A DNA stretch of 64,000 nt from Burkholderia ubonensis subsp. mesacidophila (GCF_002097715.1 NZ_CP020739.1:186001-250000); one strand, 5' to 3'. Shown: positions 19,689 to 29,872, counted from the first letter of the stretch. Numbers and translations are program-made. Notes: a model not told the origin generated them from the letters alone.

Positions 19689-19730
19689 TCCAATATTTCA
19701 TTGGAAGGTTATCGGACTTGTTCCTAGACT
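19689..19730 (+). promoter_or_regulatory. Promoter with overlapping inverted-repeat operator before ytfQ
   Basis: TCCAAT, five bases, ATTGGA (19689-19705) is a perfect 6-bp inverted repeat. Its right half overlaps TTGGAA (19701), which with TAGACT (19725) makes a sigma-70-like pair 18 bases apart. This is about 95 bases before ytfQ. The layout suggests a repressor or LysR-type site controlling the ABC operon. The rest of the 272-base gap shows only a GATATCGATATC palindrome. Confidence 0.45.
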
Positions 19731-19822
19731 GATGCGGGGCGTGCATGCCGGGCCGGCCGCGCCCGCGCCAAGCAGAAACAGAACAGCGCCGCGGCATACA
19801 ACGACATCATCGGAGACGGACC

Positions 19823-20785
19823 ATGACATTCATCAGGAAGCTGGCGGCCGGTGCGCTCGTCGCCGCGGCGACGGTACTGGCGCCCGGCGCGTTCGCGCAG
19901 CAAAAGCCGATCACGCTCGGGTTCTCGCAGGTCGGCGCGGAGAGCGCGTGGCGCACCGCGAACACTGTGTCGGTAAAGGGCGCGGCGAAGGACGCCGGCA
20001 TCAACCTGAAATTCTCCGACGCGCAGCAGAAGCAGGAGAACCAGATTCGCGCGATCCGTTCGTTCATCGCGCAGAAGGTCGACGTGATCGCGTTCTCGCC
20101 GGTCGTTGAATCGGGCTGGGAGCCCGTGCTGACCGAAGCGAAGGCGGCCCACATCCCGGTGATCCTGACCGACCGCGGCGTCGACGTGAAGGATCCGTCG
20201 CTGTACGTGACGATGATCGGTTCGGACTTCCTCGAGGAAGGGCGGCGCGCGGGCCACTGGCTGGAAGAGCGTTACAAGAACGACGCGGGCCCGGTCAACA
20301 TCGTCGAGCTGCAGGGCACGGTCGGCTCGGCGCCGGCCAACGATCGCCGCGCGGGCCTGCTCGAAGTGATCAAGAGCAATCCGAAATTCAAGGTGATCGC
20401 GTCGCAGAGCGGCGACTTCACGCTCGCCGGCGGCAAGCAGGTGATGGAAGCGTTCGCGAAGACCTACGGCAAGCAGATCAACGTCGTCTACGCGCACAAC
20501 GACGACATGGCGCTCGGCGCGATCCAGGCGATGGAGGAAGCCGGGATCAAGCCCGGCAAGGACGTGAGCGTCGTGTCGTTCGATGCGACGAAGGGCGGCT
20601 TCCAGGCGATGGTCGCCGGCAAGATCAACGTCGACGTCGAATGCAGCCCGCTGCTCGGCCCGCAACTGATGAGCGCGGTGAAGGACGTCGTCGCCGGCAA
20701 GCCGCTGCCCAAGCGGATCGTGACGAACGAGACGGTGTTCCCGATGAACGTCGCGGCGCAGGTGCTGCCGACCCGCAAGTACTGA
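19823..20785 (+). CDS. ytfQ: Sugar ABC transporter substrate-binding protein (YtfQ type)
   Basis: A 320-residue periplasmic binding protein. A signal peptide ends at GAFAQ (about residue 23), followed by a type 1 fold of the ribose/galactose family. The segments LGFSQVGAESAWRTANT, DVIAFSPVVESGWEPVL and ILTDRGVDVKD are close to E. coli YtfQ, which binds galactofuranose and arabinofuranose-like sugars. Length equals E. coli YtfQ (318). ATG 19823 begins the signal peptide; an upstream in-frame ATG adds a basic, non-signal extension. It is the first gene of a four-gene importer operon, followed by convergent galM. Confidence 0.9.
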   Translation: MTFIRKLAAGALVAAATVLAPGAFAQQKPITLGFSQVGAESAWRTANTVSVKGAAKDAGINLKFSDAQQKQENQIRAIRSFIAQKVDVIAFSPVVESGWEPVLTEAKAAHIPVILTDRGVDVKDPSLYVTMIGSDFLEEGRRAGHWLEERYKNDAGPVNIVELQGTVGSAPANDRRAGLLEVIKSNPKFKVIASQSGDFTLAGGKQVMEAFAKTYGKQINVVYAHNDDMALGAIQAMEEAGIKPGKDVSVVSFDATKGGFQAMVAGKINVDVECSPLLGPQLMSAVKDVVAGKPLPKRIVTNETVFPMNVAAQVLPTRKY

Positions 20786-20795
20786 CCTTCCTGCA

Positions 20796-20820
20796 CGGGC
20801 GGCGGCGTCGCGGCCGCCCG
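20796..20820 (+). terminator. Intercistronic hairpin after ytfQ
   Basis: CGGGCGGC pairs with GCCGCCCG (8 bp) ten bases after the ytfQ stop. Hairpins here commonly protect the binding-protein message so that it accumulates above the membrane components. A comparable hairpin follows xylF. Confidence 0.55.
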
Positions 20821-20847
20821 GATCGCAACCGCTTCGAGGGAGGGTTC

Positions 20848-22362
20848 ATGGCGAATCCGCCGGTGGTCGAGATGATCGGCATCGACAAGGCGTTTCCGGG
20901 CGTCAGCGCGCTGCAGCGCGTGAGCTTCCGGCTGTTTCCGGGCGAGATCCACGCGCTGATGGGCCAGAACGGCGCGGGCAAGTCGACGCTGATCAACGTG
21001 CTCACCGGCGTGCACGCGCACGACGCGGGCGAGATTCGCGTCGGCGGCCGGCCCGTGCGCTTCGCCGCGCCGCGCGAAGCCGAGGCGGCCGGGATCCGGA
21101 CGCTCTACCAGGAAGTGAACCTGTGCGCGAACCTGTCGGTCGCCGAGAACATCTTCGCGGGCCGGCAGCCGATGCGGCGCGGCGCGATCGACTGGAACGC
21201 GATCCATACACGCTCGCGCGCGGCGCTCGCCGAACTCGACCTGTCGCTCGACGTCACGCGCTCGCTCGATGCGTATCCGATCGCCGTGCAGCAGATGGTC
21301 GCGATCGCGCGCGCCGTATCGGTCGACGCACGCGTGCTGATTCTCGACGAGCCGACGTCGAGCCTCGACGACGGCGAGGTCGCGCGGCTGTTCGACGTGC
21401 TGCGCCGGTTGAAGGCGTCGGGCATCGCGATCCTGTTCGTCACGCATTTCCTTGAACAGACCTATGCGGTGTCCGACCGGATCACCGTGATGCGCAACGG
21501 CGAGCGCGAAGGCGAGTACCTGGCGCGCGACCTGCCGGTCGACGCGCTGGTCGCGAAGATGACCGGCCGCGAACGGATGTCCGACACGCTGCAGGCGGGC
21601 GCCGCGGCCGTCGAGCGCAAGGCAGGCGAGGATGCGCCGTTCCTGTCGATGCAGCGGGTCGGCCGGCGCGGGATGATGAGCGCGCTCGATCTCGACGTGC
21701 GGCCCGGCGAAATCGTTGGCCTGGCCGGGCTGCTCGGCTCGGGGCGCACCGAAACCGCGCGGCTCGCGTTCGCCGCGGAGCGCTCCGACACCGGCGCGAT
21801 CGAGATCGACGGCGCGCGCAAGTGGCTCGCGTCGCCGCACGATGCGGTCCGTCACGGGATCGCGTACTGCCCGGAAGACCGCAAGAAGGAGGGCATCGTC
21901 GCCGCGCTGTCGATCCGCGAGAACATCATCCTCGCGCTGCAGGCGCGGCGCGGCTGGTGGCGGCTGATCGGGCGCGTACGCCAGCGCGAGATCGCCGACG
22001 CGTATATCGCGCGGCTCGGCATCAAGGCGCGCGACGCGGAGCAGCCGATCGGCCTGCTGTCGGGCGGCAACCAGCAGAAGGTGCTGCTCGCGCGCTGGCT
22101 CGCGACGGCCCCGAAGCTGCTGATCCTCGACGAGCCGACGCGCGGCATCGACGTCGCCGCGAAGTTCGACATCATGGAGCGCGTGCTCGCGCTGTGCGCG
22201 ACCGGGCTCGCGATCCTGTTCATCTCGTCGGAGATCGGCGAGGTCGTGCGCGTGAGCCATCGGATCGCGGTGCTGCGCGACCGGCGCAAGGTTGCGGAAC
22301 TGACGGGTACCGACGCGTCCGAGGAGCAGGTTTACCGGCTGATCGCGGGAGGCCAGTCATGA
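20848..22362 (+). CDS. ytfR: Sugar ABC transporter ATP-binding protein (YtfR type, two ATPase domains)
   Basis: A 504-residue cytoplasmic ATPase with two nucleotide-binding domains. The first has Walker A GQNGAGKST near residue 40 and Walker B LILDEPTSSLDD. The second has a degenerate P-loop (GLLGSGRTE) but intact [10 protein letters not shown] signature and [12 protein letters not shown]. One normal and one degenerate P-loop is usual in the RbsA/MglA/YtfR family. ATG 20848 follows GAGGGAGGG; the longer open frame upstream overlaps ytfQ. Its stop overlaps the start of ytfT (ATGA). Confidence 0.94.
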   Translation: MANPPVVEMIGIDKAFPGVSALQRVSFRLFPGEIHALMGQNGAGKSTLINVLTGVHAHDAGEIRVGGRPVRFAAPREAEAAGIRTLYQEVNLCANLSVAENIFAGRQPMRRGAIDWNAIHTRSRAALAELDLSLDVTRSLDAYPIAVQQMVAIARAVSVDARVLILDEPTSSLDDGEVARLFDVLRRLKASGIAILFVTHFLEQTYAVSDRITVMRNGEREGEYLARDLPVDALVAKMTGRERMSDTLQAGAAAVERKAGEDAPFLSMQRVGRRGMMSALDLDVRPGEIVGLAGLLGSGRTETARLAFAAERSDTGAIEIDGARKWLASPHDAVRHGIAYCPEDRKKEGIVAALSIRENIILALQARRGWWRLIGRVRQREIADAYIARLGIKARDAEQPIGLLSGGNQQKVLLARWLATAPKLLILDEPTRGIDVAAKFDIMERVLALCATGLAILFISSEIGEVVRVSHRIAVLRDRRKVAELTGTDASEEQVYRLIAGGQS

Positions 22363-23399
22363 CGCGTGTGCGCACGCTGTTTCGTCATCCGCTTGCGTGG
22401 CCGGTGCTGACGCTTGCGCTGCTGTTCGCGCTCGATGTCGCGCATCGTCCCGGATTCCTGTCGATCGCGCTGCTCGACGGCCACCTGTTCGGCGCGCCGA
22501 TCGACATCCTGAACCGCGCGGCGCCGCTCGTGATCGTGTCGCTCGGGATGACGCTCGTGATCGCGACGCGCGGGATCGACATCTCGGTCGGCGCGATCGT
22601 CGCGATCGCCGGCGCGGCCGCGGCGATCGTGCTCGAGGCGGACCCGTCGCGGGTCGGCGCGGCGCTGGCCGCCGCGCTCGGCGTCGGGCTGCTGGCGGGC
22701 GCGTGGAACGGCCTGCTCGTCGCGTTCGTCGGGATGCAGCCGATCATCGCGACGCTGATCCTGATGGTGGCCGGCCGCGGCGTCGCGCAACTGCTGACGG
22801 GCGGCCAGATCATCCCGATCGGCGCGCCCGGCTACCTCGCGCTCGGCGGCGGCTATCTCGCGACCGTACCGTGCGCGGTGTGGATCGCGGTCGCGACGAT
22901 CGCCGCGACCGCGCTGCTCGCGAACCGCACGGCGCTCGGGCTGTTCATCCGCGCGATCGGCGTGAACCCGGTCGCGACGCGGCTTGTCGGGTTGCGCTCG
23001 GGCGCGGTCGTGTTCGGCGTGTATCTGTGTTCCGGCGCGATGTCGGCGCTCGCCGGCATCCTCGCGAGCTCGAACTTGCGCAGCGCCGACGGCAACAACG
23101 CGGGGCTGCTGCTCGAGCTCGACGCGATTCTCGCGGTGACGCTCGGCGGCACGTTGCTGCTCGGCGGCCGCTTCAGCCTCGCCGGCTCCGTGCTCGGCGC
23201 GCTGATCATCCAGACGCTTACCTACACGACCTATTCGATCGGCGTGCCGCCGGAGGCGACGCTCGTCGTCAAGGCGGTCGTCGTGATCGTCGTGACGCTG
23301 ATCCAGTCCGACGCGGCGCGCGCGCTCGTGGTCCGGCACGCGGCGCGGCTGCTGCCTTTCGCGCGTTCGCGCGCCACCCACGGAGCGACGCCGCGATGA
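22359..23399 (+). CDS. ytfT: Sugar ABC transporter permease (YtfT type)
   Basis: A 346-residue BPD_transp_2-family inner-membrane permease with about ten hydrophobic helices. The segment VSLGMTLVIATRGIDISVGAI is the family signature, and GGTLLLGGRFSLAGSVLGA lies in the C-terminal half. The ATG overlaps the ytfR stop by four bases, indicating translational coupling. It pairs with the YjfF-type permease as a heterodimeric channel, an arrangement specific to the Ytf/Yjf system; RbsC-type importers use a single permease gene. Confidence 0.92.
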   Translation: MTRVRTLFRHPLAWPVLTLALLFALDVAHRPGFLSIALLDGHLFGAPIDILNRAAPLVIVSLGMTLVIATRGIDISVGAIVAIAGAAAAIVLEADPSRVGAALAAALGVGLLAGAWNGLLVAFVGMQPIIATLILMVAGRGVAQLLTGGQIIPIGAPGYLALGGGYLATVPCAVWIAVATIAATALLANRTALGLFIRAIGVNPVATRLVGLRSGAVVFGVYLCSGAMSALAGILASSNLRSADGNNAGLLLELDAILAVTLGGTLLLGGRFSLAGSVLGALIIQTLTYTTYSIGVPPEATLVVKAVVVIVVTLIQSDAARALVVRHAARLLPFARSRATHGATPR

Positions 23400-24562
23400 A
23401 CCGACTCGTTGGCCGCCTCGCCGACCCGCGCACGCTGCCGATCGTCGTGACGATCGTGCTGTTCGCCGCGCTGTTCGGCTTCGGGGCCGTGATGTACACG
23501 GGCTTCTTCTCGATGCAGGTGCTGACCGGCCTGCTCGTCGACAACGCGTTCCTGCTGATCGTCGCGATCGGGATGACGTTCGTGATCGTGTCGGGCGGCA
23601 TCGACCTGTCGGTCGGCTCGGTCGTTGCGCTGACGACGATCTTCTGCGCGGTCGGCGCAGAGCGGCTGCACTGGCCGGTGTGGATCATCGTGCCGCTCGT
23701 GCTTGCGTTCGGCGCGTTGTACGGTGCGGCGATGGGCGCGCTGATCCACACCTTCCGATTGCAGCCGTTCATCGTCACGCTGGCCGGGATGTTTCTCGCG
23801 CGCGGCGCGTGCTTCCTGATCACGACGCAGTCGATCACGATCAACGAGCCGACGTTTCATGCGATCGCGGGCATCAGCGTGCCGGTCGGCGGCGGCACGC
23901 TGAGCGCGGGCGCGCTGGTCGCGCTCGCAACATTGGCCGTCGCGATCTACGTCGCGCATTTCACGCGCTTCGGCCGCGACGTGTACGCGATCGGCGGCAA
24001 CGAACGCTCGGCGCTGCTGATGGGGCTGCCGGTCGCGCGCACGAAGATCGGCGTCTATGCGCTGAGCGGGCTGTGCTCGGCGCTCGGCGGCGTGGTGTTC
24101 ACGCTGTACGTGCTGTCGGGCTACGGGCTGCAGGCGCAGGGGATGGAGCTCGACGCGATCGCCGCGACCGTGATCGGCGGCACGCTGCTCACGGGCGGCG
24201 TGGGTTACGTGATCGGCTCGGTGTTCGGCGTCGGCATCCTCGGCACGATCCAGGTGCTGATCACGTTCGACGGCACGTTGAGCTCGTGGTGGACGCGGAT
24301 CGTGATCGGCGCGCTGCTGTGCGTGTTCTGCGTGCTGCAGCGGATCATCGAGCGGCACGCGGCGCGGCGGCGCACGGGCGGCACGGGGCTTGGCGCGCAG
24401 CGGCGGCCGGCGCGTGTCGAAGGCGGCCGACGCGCGCTACGCGCGAACCGCGACCCGGTACGTCGTCGTTTGACGATAGACCGCGCCGGGCCGAAGGATG
24501 ACGTCGTCGCGCAAGTCGGCCATGTTGACCTGATCCGGAAAGCCGCCGGCCTCGACGCATAG
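23396..24562 (+). CDS. yjfF: Sugar ABC transporter permease (YjfF type) with extended C-terminus
   Basis: A 388-residue second permease of the operon. The core (residues 1-325) has the family signature AIGMTFVIVSGGIDLSVGSVV and a GGTLLTGGVGYVIGSVFG segment, and overlaps ytfT by ATGA. E. coli YjfF is 331 residues; here about 50 extra, basic, low-complexity residues follow the last helix before the first stop. The final 126 bases run antisense into the 3' end of galM. The tail looks like simple read-on to a chance stop rather than a domain. Confidence 0.9.
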   Translation: MNRLVGRLADPRTLPIVVTIVLFAALFGFGAVMYTGFFSMQVLTGLLVDNAFLLIVAIGMTFVIVSGGIDLSVGSVVALTTIFCAVGAERLHWPVWIIVPLVLAFGALYGAAMGALIHTFRLQPFIVTLAGMFLARGACFLITTQSITINEPTFHAIAGISVPVGGGTLSAGALVALATLAVAIYVAHFTRFGRDVYAIGGNERSALLMGLPVARTKIGVYALSGLCSALGGVVFTLYVLSGYGLQAQGMELDAIAATVIGGTLLTGGVGYVIGSVFGVGILGTIQVLITFDGTLSSWWTRIVIGALLCVFCVLQRIIERHAARRRTGGTGLGAQRRPARVEGGRRALRANRDPVRRRLTIDRAGPKDDVVAQVGHVDLIRKAAGLDA

Positions 24563-25525
24563 CGCGGCATGTCGCGCGCAACGCGTGCCGCCGCTCACGC
24601 GCACGCCGTCCAGATAGTTGCCCGTATAGAGTTGCAGACCGCGCTGATCGGTCGACACGACCAGCTCGCGGCCGCTTTCCGGATCGTAGATGCGTGCGAC
24701 GGGCCTGACCGCACGCGCGCCGTCGCGCAGCACGTAGCAGTGATCGAAGCCGCGCGCCCGCGCGAGTTGCGCATGCGGCCAGTCGAGGCGCGCGCCGAGC
24801 GGCGCGCTGTGCCGGAAATCGAAAGCCGTGCCGGTCACGTCCGCGGCGCCGGTCGGGATCAGCGCGTCGTCGACTTCGAGGAACGCGTCGGCGTCGATGC
24901 TCAGCACGTGGCCGCGCACGTCGCTGCCCGCGCGGCCGCTGAGGTTGAAATAGCTGTGATTCGTGAGGTTGAGCGGCGACGGCGCGTCGGTGACGCCGGT
25001 GTAGTCGATCGTCAGCGCGCCGTCGTCGTCGAGCGCGTAGCGAACCTGCACGCTCACGTTGCCCGGAAAGCCCGCGTCGCCTTCGGGCGAATCGAGCCGC
25101 AGCGTCAGCCCGCCGCAGTCGTCGACGACCTCCCAGCGCTGGCGGTGAAAGCCGCTCGCGCCGCCGTGCAGCAGATTGCCGTTCTCGTTGCGATCGAGCA
25201 GGTAGTCGACGCCGTCGAGCGTGAAGCGCGCGCCGGCGATCCGGTTCGCCCAGCGGCCGATCGTCGCGCCGAGGTAGACGCCCGATTCGACATACTCCGC
25301 GGGCGTGTCGTGTGCGAGCACGATATCGGCGAAGCGTCCGGTGCGGTCGGGCGCGAGCCACGACACGACGGTCGCGCCGAGGTCGCTGACGACGACGCGC
25401 ATTCCGTGCGCGTTGCGCAGCGTGTAGCGCCGCACCGCGTCGCCGTCGGGCAGCGTGCCCCACGGCTCGGAATGCACGCGTGCGACGCCGGGCGTCAGGC
25501 GGGAAGAATCGGTATCGATGTGCAT
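24437..25525 (-). CDS. galM: Aldose 1-epimerase (mutarotase)
   Basis: A 362-residue enzyme that interconverts alpha and beta anomers of free aldoses. The family motifs are [25 protein letters not shown] (first catalytic His region), [12 protein letters not shown] with the second catalytic His, and a C-terminal [11 protein letters not shown] containing the catalytic Glu. Length is slightly above E. coli GalM (346). It is convergent to the Ytf/Yjf operon, overlapping yjfF tail to tail, and 27 bases downstream of xylR on the same strand. It likely speeds anomer exchange of the imported sugar, including xylose for XylA. Confidence 0.93.
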   Translation of the reverse strand: MHIDTDSSRLTPGVARVHSEPWGTLPDGDAVRRYTLRNAHGMRVVVSDLGATVVSWLAPDRTGRFADIVLAHDTPAEYVESGVYLGATIGRWANRIAGARFTLDGVDYLLDRNENGNLLHGGASGFHRQRWEVVDDCGGLTLRLDSPEGDAGFPGNVSVQVRYALDDDGALTIDYTGVTDAPSPLNLTNHSYFNLSGRAGSDVRGHVLSIDADAFLEVDDALIPTGAADVTGTAFDFRHSAPLGARLDWPHAQLARARGFDHCYVLRDGARAVRPVARIYDPESGRELVVSTDQRGLQLYTGNYLDGVRVSGGTRCARHAALCVEAGGFPDQVNMADLRDDVILRPGAVYRQTTTYRVAVRA

Positions 25526-25552
25526 GGGCGGATTCGATGTGAAAGGCCGGCT

Positions 25553-26746
25553 TCAGTGCGCGGCGATGGTGCGTTCCTGGTATTCGCGCGGCGTGCAGCC
25601 CAGCTCGCGCCGGAATACCGCGTACATGTACTGGAGCGACGTAAACCCGCAGCGGATCGCGACCTCGGCGCTCGACGCCTGCCTGCCCGCGAGCAGCGCC
25701 TGCGCCGCTTCGAGCTTGTGGCGCAGGATTTCCTGGTGCACGGTGCGCTGCAGTTCGCGCCGGAAGTGCTCTTCGAGCAGCGAGCGCGACACGCCGACGT
25801 AGTCGGCCACTTGCTCGGTCTTGATGCCCTGGCACGCGTACTGGCGAATGAAGTGGCGTGCGCGCATCACGTGCGGACTCGCGAGCGGCTGGTGGCGGGT
25901 CGATTCGAGCACGTTGATCCCGACCGGCGGCACGAGGATCCGCCGGTCGGGAAAACGCGCGCCGCGCAGCATCCGGTGCAGCAGGTGCGCGGCGGTACGG
26001 CCCATTTCCTCGGTGCCCTGGATCACGGACGACAGCGGAATGCGCGTCAGCGTGCGCGTGAGCGGGTCGTTGTCGATGCCGATGATCGCGACCTGTTCCG
26101 GCACCGCGAGGCCGGCGATCAGGCATGCCTGCAGCAGGTGCCGCGCGCGCGCGTCGGTCACCGCGATCACGCCGACGGGCTTCGGCAGCGCGTGCAGCCA
26201 GCCGGTCAGCTGCTCGATCGCATGATTCCACCCCGATGCGCTCGTCGACAGCCCGCGGTAGATCGGCGCATCGAGCCCGTCCGCGCGCGCGAGCCGGTCG
26301 AACGCGAACTCGCGCTGCTGCGCCCAACGGTTCTGCTGGGCGACGGGCAGGCTGTACATCGCGAAGTGCGCCAGCCCGGCGCCGATCAGGTGCGTGTAGG
26401 CGAGCGACACGAGCTTTGCGTTGTCGGTCGCGATATACGGCACGCCGTCCGGATACTGCGCCGGATCCTCGTACGACGAGCCGAGCGCGACGATCGGCAG
26501 CGGCGAGCCGGCGAGCGCGTCGGCGACGGCCGGATCGTCGAAGTCGGCGATGATGCCGTCGCCGTCGAAGTGCTCGATGCCGGCCAGCCGGCAGCGGAAA
26601 TCGTCTTCGAGGAACAGGTCCCATACCACGCGCGTCGAGCGCAGGTACTGGCCGATGCCGCTGATGATCTCGCGGTCGTAGACCTTGTTTGCGTTGAACA
26701 GCAGCGCGATGCGATGCGGCGTCTGGGCGGAAGGGGCGCGGGTCAT
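25553..26746 (-). CDS. xylR: XylR, xylose-responsive AraC/LacI-hybrid activator
   Basis: A 397-residue regulator. The N-terminal about 280 residues form a periplasmic-binding-protein-like sensor ([19 protein letters not shown], then [10 protein letters not shown]). The C-terminal 100 residues form an AraC helix-turn-helix pair ([22 protein letters not shown], and [21 protein letters not shown]). This layout and the length match E. coli XylR (392), which binds xylose and activates xylAB and xylFGH. ATG 26746 is chosen because relatives begin here; the frame is open 44 codons further. It is divergent from xylA. Confidence 0.94.
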   Translation of the reverse strand: MTRAPSAQTPHRIALLFNANKVYDREIISGIGQYLRSTRVVWDLFLEDDFRCRLAGIEHFDGDGIIADFDDPAVADALAGSPLPIVALGSSYEDPAQYPDGVPYIATDNAKLVSLAYTHLIGAGLAHFAMYSLPVAQQNRWAQQREFAFDRLARADGLDAPIYRGLSTSASGWNHAIEQLTGWLHALPKPVGVIAVTDARARHLLQACLIAGLAVPEQVAIIGIDNDPLTRTLTRIPLSSVIQGTEEMGRTAAHLLHRMLRGARFPDRRILVPPVGINVLESTRHQPLASPHVMRARHFIRQYACQGIKTEQVADYVGVSRSLLEEHFRRELQRTVHQEILRHKLEAAQALLAGRQASSAEVAIRCGFTSLQYMYAVFRRELGCTPREYQERTIAAH

Positions 26747-26904
26747 CTCGGTCTCGTAGCGCGTGCCGTCCGGGGCTCGCGCCGTTGTCTCCGGGCGCAC
26801 GGGCAGGGCCGCGCGGCTCTCATCTCTGTTGTCGGCGATTGTAGGACGGAACGCGTGCCGTGCGCGGCGCGCTGGCAAGAAACGTTAAGCGTGCTGCGCA
26901 ATTT

Positions 26905-26914
26905 CGCAATTGCG
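26905..26914. promoter_or_regulatory. Palindromic site in the xylR-xylA divergent region
   Basis: CGCAATTGCG is a perfect palindrome, preceded by an overlapping near-copy (GCGCAATTT), 100 bases before xylA in the 267-base xylR-xylA gap. It is the most symmetrical element there and a candidate XylR or global-regulator site. No convincing -35/-10 was seen. The rest of the gap is GC-rich without a gene. Confidence 0.35.
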
Positions 26915-27013
26915 GGCACGGTTGGGGGCGGGCACGATCCAGCCAGATCGAATCCGGCGCGCGAGCCATCGCGATGCGCGCCGCACCGCAACAAGAAACC
27001 GGACGGAGACGCC

Positions 27014-28336
27014 ATGTCGTATTTCGAACAGATTCCCGCGATTCGCTACGAAGGTCCGCAATCGGACAACCCGCTTGCCTACCGGTATTACGACCGCACG
27101 AAGCTGGTGCTCGGCAAGACGCTCGAGGAGCACCTGCGGATCGCGGTGTGCTACTGGCACACGTTCGTGTGGCCCGGCCACGACATCTTCGGCCAGGGCG
27201 CATTCCGGCGGCCGTGGCAGCAGCCGGGCGATCCGCTCGAGCGCGCGCGGCAGAAGGCCGATGCGGCGTTCGAGTTCTTCACGAAGCTCGGCACGCCGTT
27301 CTATACGTTCCACGACACCGACGTCGCGCCGGATGGTGACAGCCTGCACGAGTACGTGGAGAACTTCGCTCGGATGACCGACTACCTCGGCGAGCGTCAG
27401 CAGGCAACGGGCGTCCGGCTGCTGTGGGGCACCGCGAACCTGTTCTCGCATCTGCGCTTCGCGGCGGGCGCGGCGACCAACCCGAACCCCGAGGTGTTCG
27501 CGTGGGCGGCCACCCAGGTGCGCCACGCACTCGACGCGACGCATCGGCTCGGCGGCGAAAACTACGTGCTGTGGGGCGGCCGCGAAGGGTACGAAACGCT
27601 GCTCAATACCGATCTCGTGCGCGAGCGCGAGCAGTTCGCGCGCTTCCTGTCGATGGTCGTCGAGCACAAGCACCGGATCGGCTTCAACGGCGCGCTGCTG
27701 ATCGAGCCCAAGCCGCAGGAGCCGACCAAGCACCAGTACGACTACGACGTCGCGACCGTGCACGGTTTCCTCGCACAGTACGGATTGCAGAACGAGATTC
27801 GCGTGAATATCGAGGCGAACCACGCGACACTCGCCGGCCATTCGTTCCATCACGAGATCGCGAACGCGTTCGCGCTCGGCGTGTTCGGCAGCGTCGATGC
27901 GAACCGCGGCGATCCGCAGAACGGCTGGGACACCGACCAGTTCCCGAACAGCGTCGAGGAACTGACGCTCGCGTTCTACGAGATCCTGCGCCACGGCGGC
28001 TTTACCACCGGCGGCATGAACTTCGACGCGAAGGTGCGCCGTCAGAGCGTCGATCCGGAAGACCTGTTCCACGGCCATGTCGGCGCGATCGACGTGCTCG
28101 CGCTCGCGCTCGAGCGGGCGGCCGTGCTGGTCGGGAACGACCGGCTCGACGCGCTGCGCCGGCAGCGCTACGCGCAGTGGGACAGCGCGTTCGGCCGCGA
28201 GATCCTGGCGGGCGGCTACACGCTGGAGTCGCTCGCCGCCGACGCGCTCGCGCGCGGCGTGAACCCGCGGCACGCGAGCGGCGCGCAGGAGCGGCTCGAG
28301 AACATCGTGAACCAGGCGATCTACGGGCTGCGCTGA
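27014..28336 (+). CDS. xylA: Xylose isomerase
   Basis: A 440-residue class II xylose isomerase converting D-xylose to D-xylulose, exactly the E. coli length. The catalytic pair His100 and Asp103 is in [10 protein letters not shown], metal ligands lie in LIEPKPQEP (Glu and Lys region) and [17 protein letters not shown], and [15 protein letters not shown] carries the remaining Asp ligands. The open frame extends upstream over the xylR region, but ATG 27014 gives the family start MSYFEQI. It is the first gene of xylA-xylB-xylFGH, divergent from xylR. Confidence 0.97.
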   Translation: MSYFEQIPAIRYEGPQSDNPLAYRYYDRTKLVLGKTLEEHLRIAVCYWHTFVWPGHDIFGQGAFRRPWQQPGDPLERARQKADAAFEFFTKLGTPFYTFHDTDVAPDGDSLHEYVENFARMTDYLGERQQATGVRLLWGTANLFSHLRFAAGAATNPNPEVFAWAATQVRHALDATHRLGGENYVLWGGREGYETLLNTDLVREREQFARFLSMVVEHKHRIGFNGALLIEPKPQEPTKHQYDYDVATVHGFLAQYGLQNEIRVNIEANHATLAGHSFHHEIANAFALGVFGSVDANRGDPQNGWDTDQFPNSVEELTLAFYEILRHGGFTTGGMNFDAKVRRQSVDPEDLFHGHVGAIDVLALALERAAVLVGNDRLDALRRQRYAQWDSAFGREILAGGYTLESLAADALARGVNPRHASGAQERLENIVNQAIYGLR

Positions 28337-28340
28337 CGCC

Positions 28341-29819
28341 ATGTACATCGGACTCGATCTCGGCACGTCGGGCGTGAAAGCCGTGCTGCTCGACCGCGAC
28401 GGCGCGGTGCGGGCCAGCGCGAGCCGGCCGCTGTCGGTGAGCCGGCCGCGGCCGCGCTGGTCAGAACAGGCGCCGCGCGAATGGTGGGACGCGGCGTGCG
28501 GCGCGCTTGCCGCGCTCGTTGCCGACGCGCGCGCGGCCGGCATCGACCCGCATGACATCGGCGCGCTCGGCCTGACCGGGCAGATGCACGGCGCGACGCT
28601 GCTCGATGCGCGCGGCGACGTGCTGCGCCCCGCGATCCTGTGGAACGACGGCCGCGCGGATGCCGAGTGCGTAGAACTCGAGCGGCTGGCACCCGCGCTG
28701 CGCGCAGTCGCCGGCAACCTCGCGATGCCGGGCTTCACCGGGCCGAAACTGCTGTGGGTGCGCCGGCACGAGCCGGACGTTTTCGCGCGGATTGCGCATG
28801 TGCTGCTGCCGAAGGACTATCTGCGCTACCGGCTGACCGGCGCGTTCGCGACCGATCCGTCGGATGCCGCCGGCACGCTGTGGCTCGACGTCGCGAAGCG
28901 CGATTACGACGACACGTTGCTCGCCGCATGTGGGTTGTCGCGCGCGCAGGTGCCCGCCGTATTCGAGGGCAACCGCATCACCGGCACGCTGCTGCCGGCG
29001 GTCGCGCGCACGCTCGGGCTGCGCGAAATACCGGTCGTCGCGGGCGGCGGCGACAACGCGGCCGGCGCAGTCGGCGTCGGCATCGTGCGGCCCGGCGATG
29101 CGCTGCTGTCGCTCGGCACGTCGGGCGTGTATTTCGCGGTGTCGGACGGTTTTCGCGCGAATCCCGAATCGGCGGTCCACAGCTTCTGTCACGCATTGCC
29201 GCACACCTGGCACCTGATGTCGGTGATGCTGAACGCGGCCGGCTGCATCGACTTCACCGCGCAACTGGCCGGCTACGACGGCGTCGCCGCGCTGTTCGCC
29301 GACGCCGGGGCGAACCCGCGCGCGGACCGCCCGTGGTTCCTGCCTTATCTGAGCGGCGAGCGCACGCCGCACAACGACGTGAACGCGAAGGGCGTGTTCT
29401 ACGGGCTGACGCCCGACACGCAACGCGCGGATCTCGCGAACGCGACGCTCGAGGGCGTCGGCTTCGCGCTGCTCGACGGGATCGACGCGTTGCACGCGGC
29501 CGGGCTCGCACCGGACGGCATCACGGTGATCGGCGGCGGCTCGCGCAGCGCGTACTGGACCCAGATGCTCGCCGACCTGAGCGGCCGCGCGCTGACGCTG
29601 CGCGCGGGCGGCGAAGTCGGCCCGGCGCTCGGCGCCGCGCGGCTCGCGCGTCTCGCGCTCGAACCGGACGCGCCGCTCGACGCCGTGTGCCCGCAGCCGC
29701 CCGTGGTGGCCGTGCGCGAGCCTGACATGGCGCGTCACGCGTGGTATCGCGACGTGCGGCGCCCGACGTTTCGCGCGCTGTATCGCGCACTCGAACCGGT
29801 GTTTGCGGCCGGCGCGTGA
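28341..29819 (+). CDS. xylB: Xylulokinase
   Basis: A 492-residue FGGY-family kinase that phosphorylates D-xylulose to xylulose 5-phosphate for the pentose phosphate pathway. The N-terminal phosphate-binding motif is YIGLDLGTSGVKAVLLD. The second domain has VAGGGDNAAGAVG and LSLGTSGV, and the C-terminal adenosine motif is ITVIGGGSRSAYWTQMLAD. It begins four bases after the xylA stop, so the two are translationally coupled. Length agrees with E. coli XylB (484). Confidence 0.96.
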   Translation: MYIGLDLGTSGVKAVLLDRDGAVRASASRPLSVSRPRPRWSEQAPREWWDAACGALAALVADARAAGIDPHDIGALGLTGQMHGATLLDARGDVLRPAILWNDGRADAECVELERLAPALRAVAGNLAMPGFTGPKLLWVRRHEPDVFARIAHVLLPKDYLRYRLTGAFATDPSDAAGTLWLDVAKRDYDDTLLAACGLSRAQVPAVFEGNRITGTLLPAVARTLGLREIPVVAGGGDNAAGAVGVGIVRPGDALLSLGTSGVYFAVSDGFRANPESAVHSFCHALPHTWHLMSVMLNAAGCIDFTAQLAGYDGVAALFADAGANPRADRPWFLPYLSGERTPHNDVNAKGVFYGLTPDTQRADLANATLEGVGFALLDGIDALHAAGLAPDGITVIGGGSRSAYWTQMLADLSGRALTLRAGGEVGPALGAARLARLALEPDAPLDAVCPQPPVVAVREPDMARHAWYRDVRRPTFRALYRALEPVFAAGA

Positions 29820-29872
29820 CAGGCCGGTCGCCCGGCATTCGTAGAAGCAGTCCAATAAAGAGGAGTGGAGAC

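Noticed and set aside
24569..28336. 1,255-codon open frame on the plus strand
   Set aside because: It crosses galM and xylR in antisense before entering xylA; only 27014 onward has family motifs.
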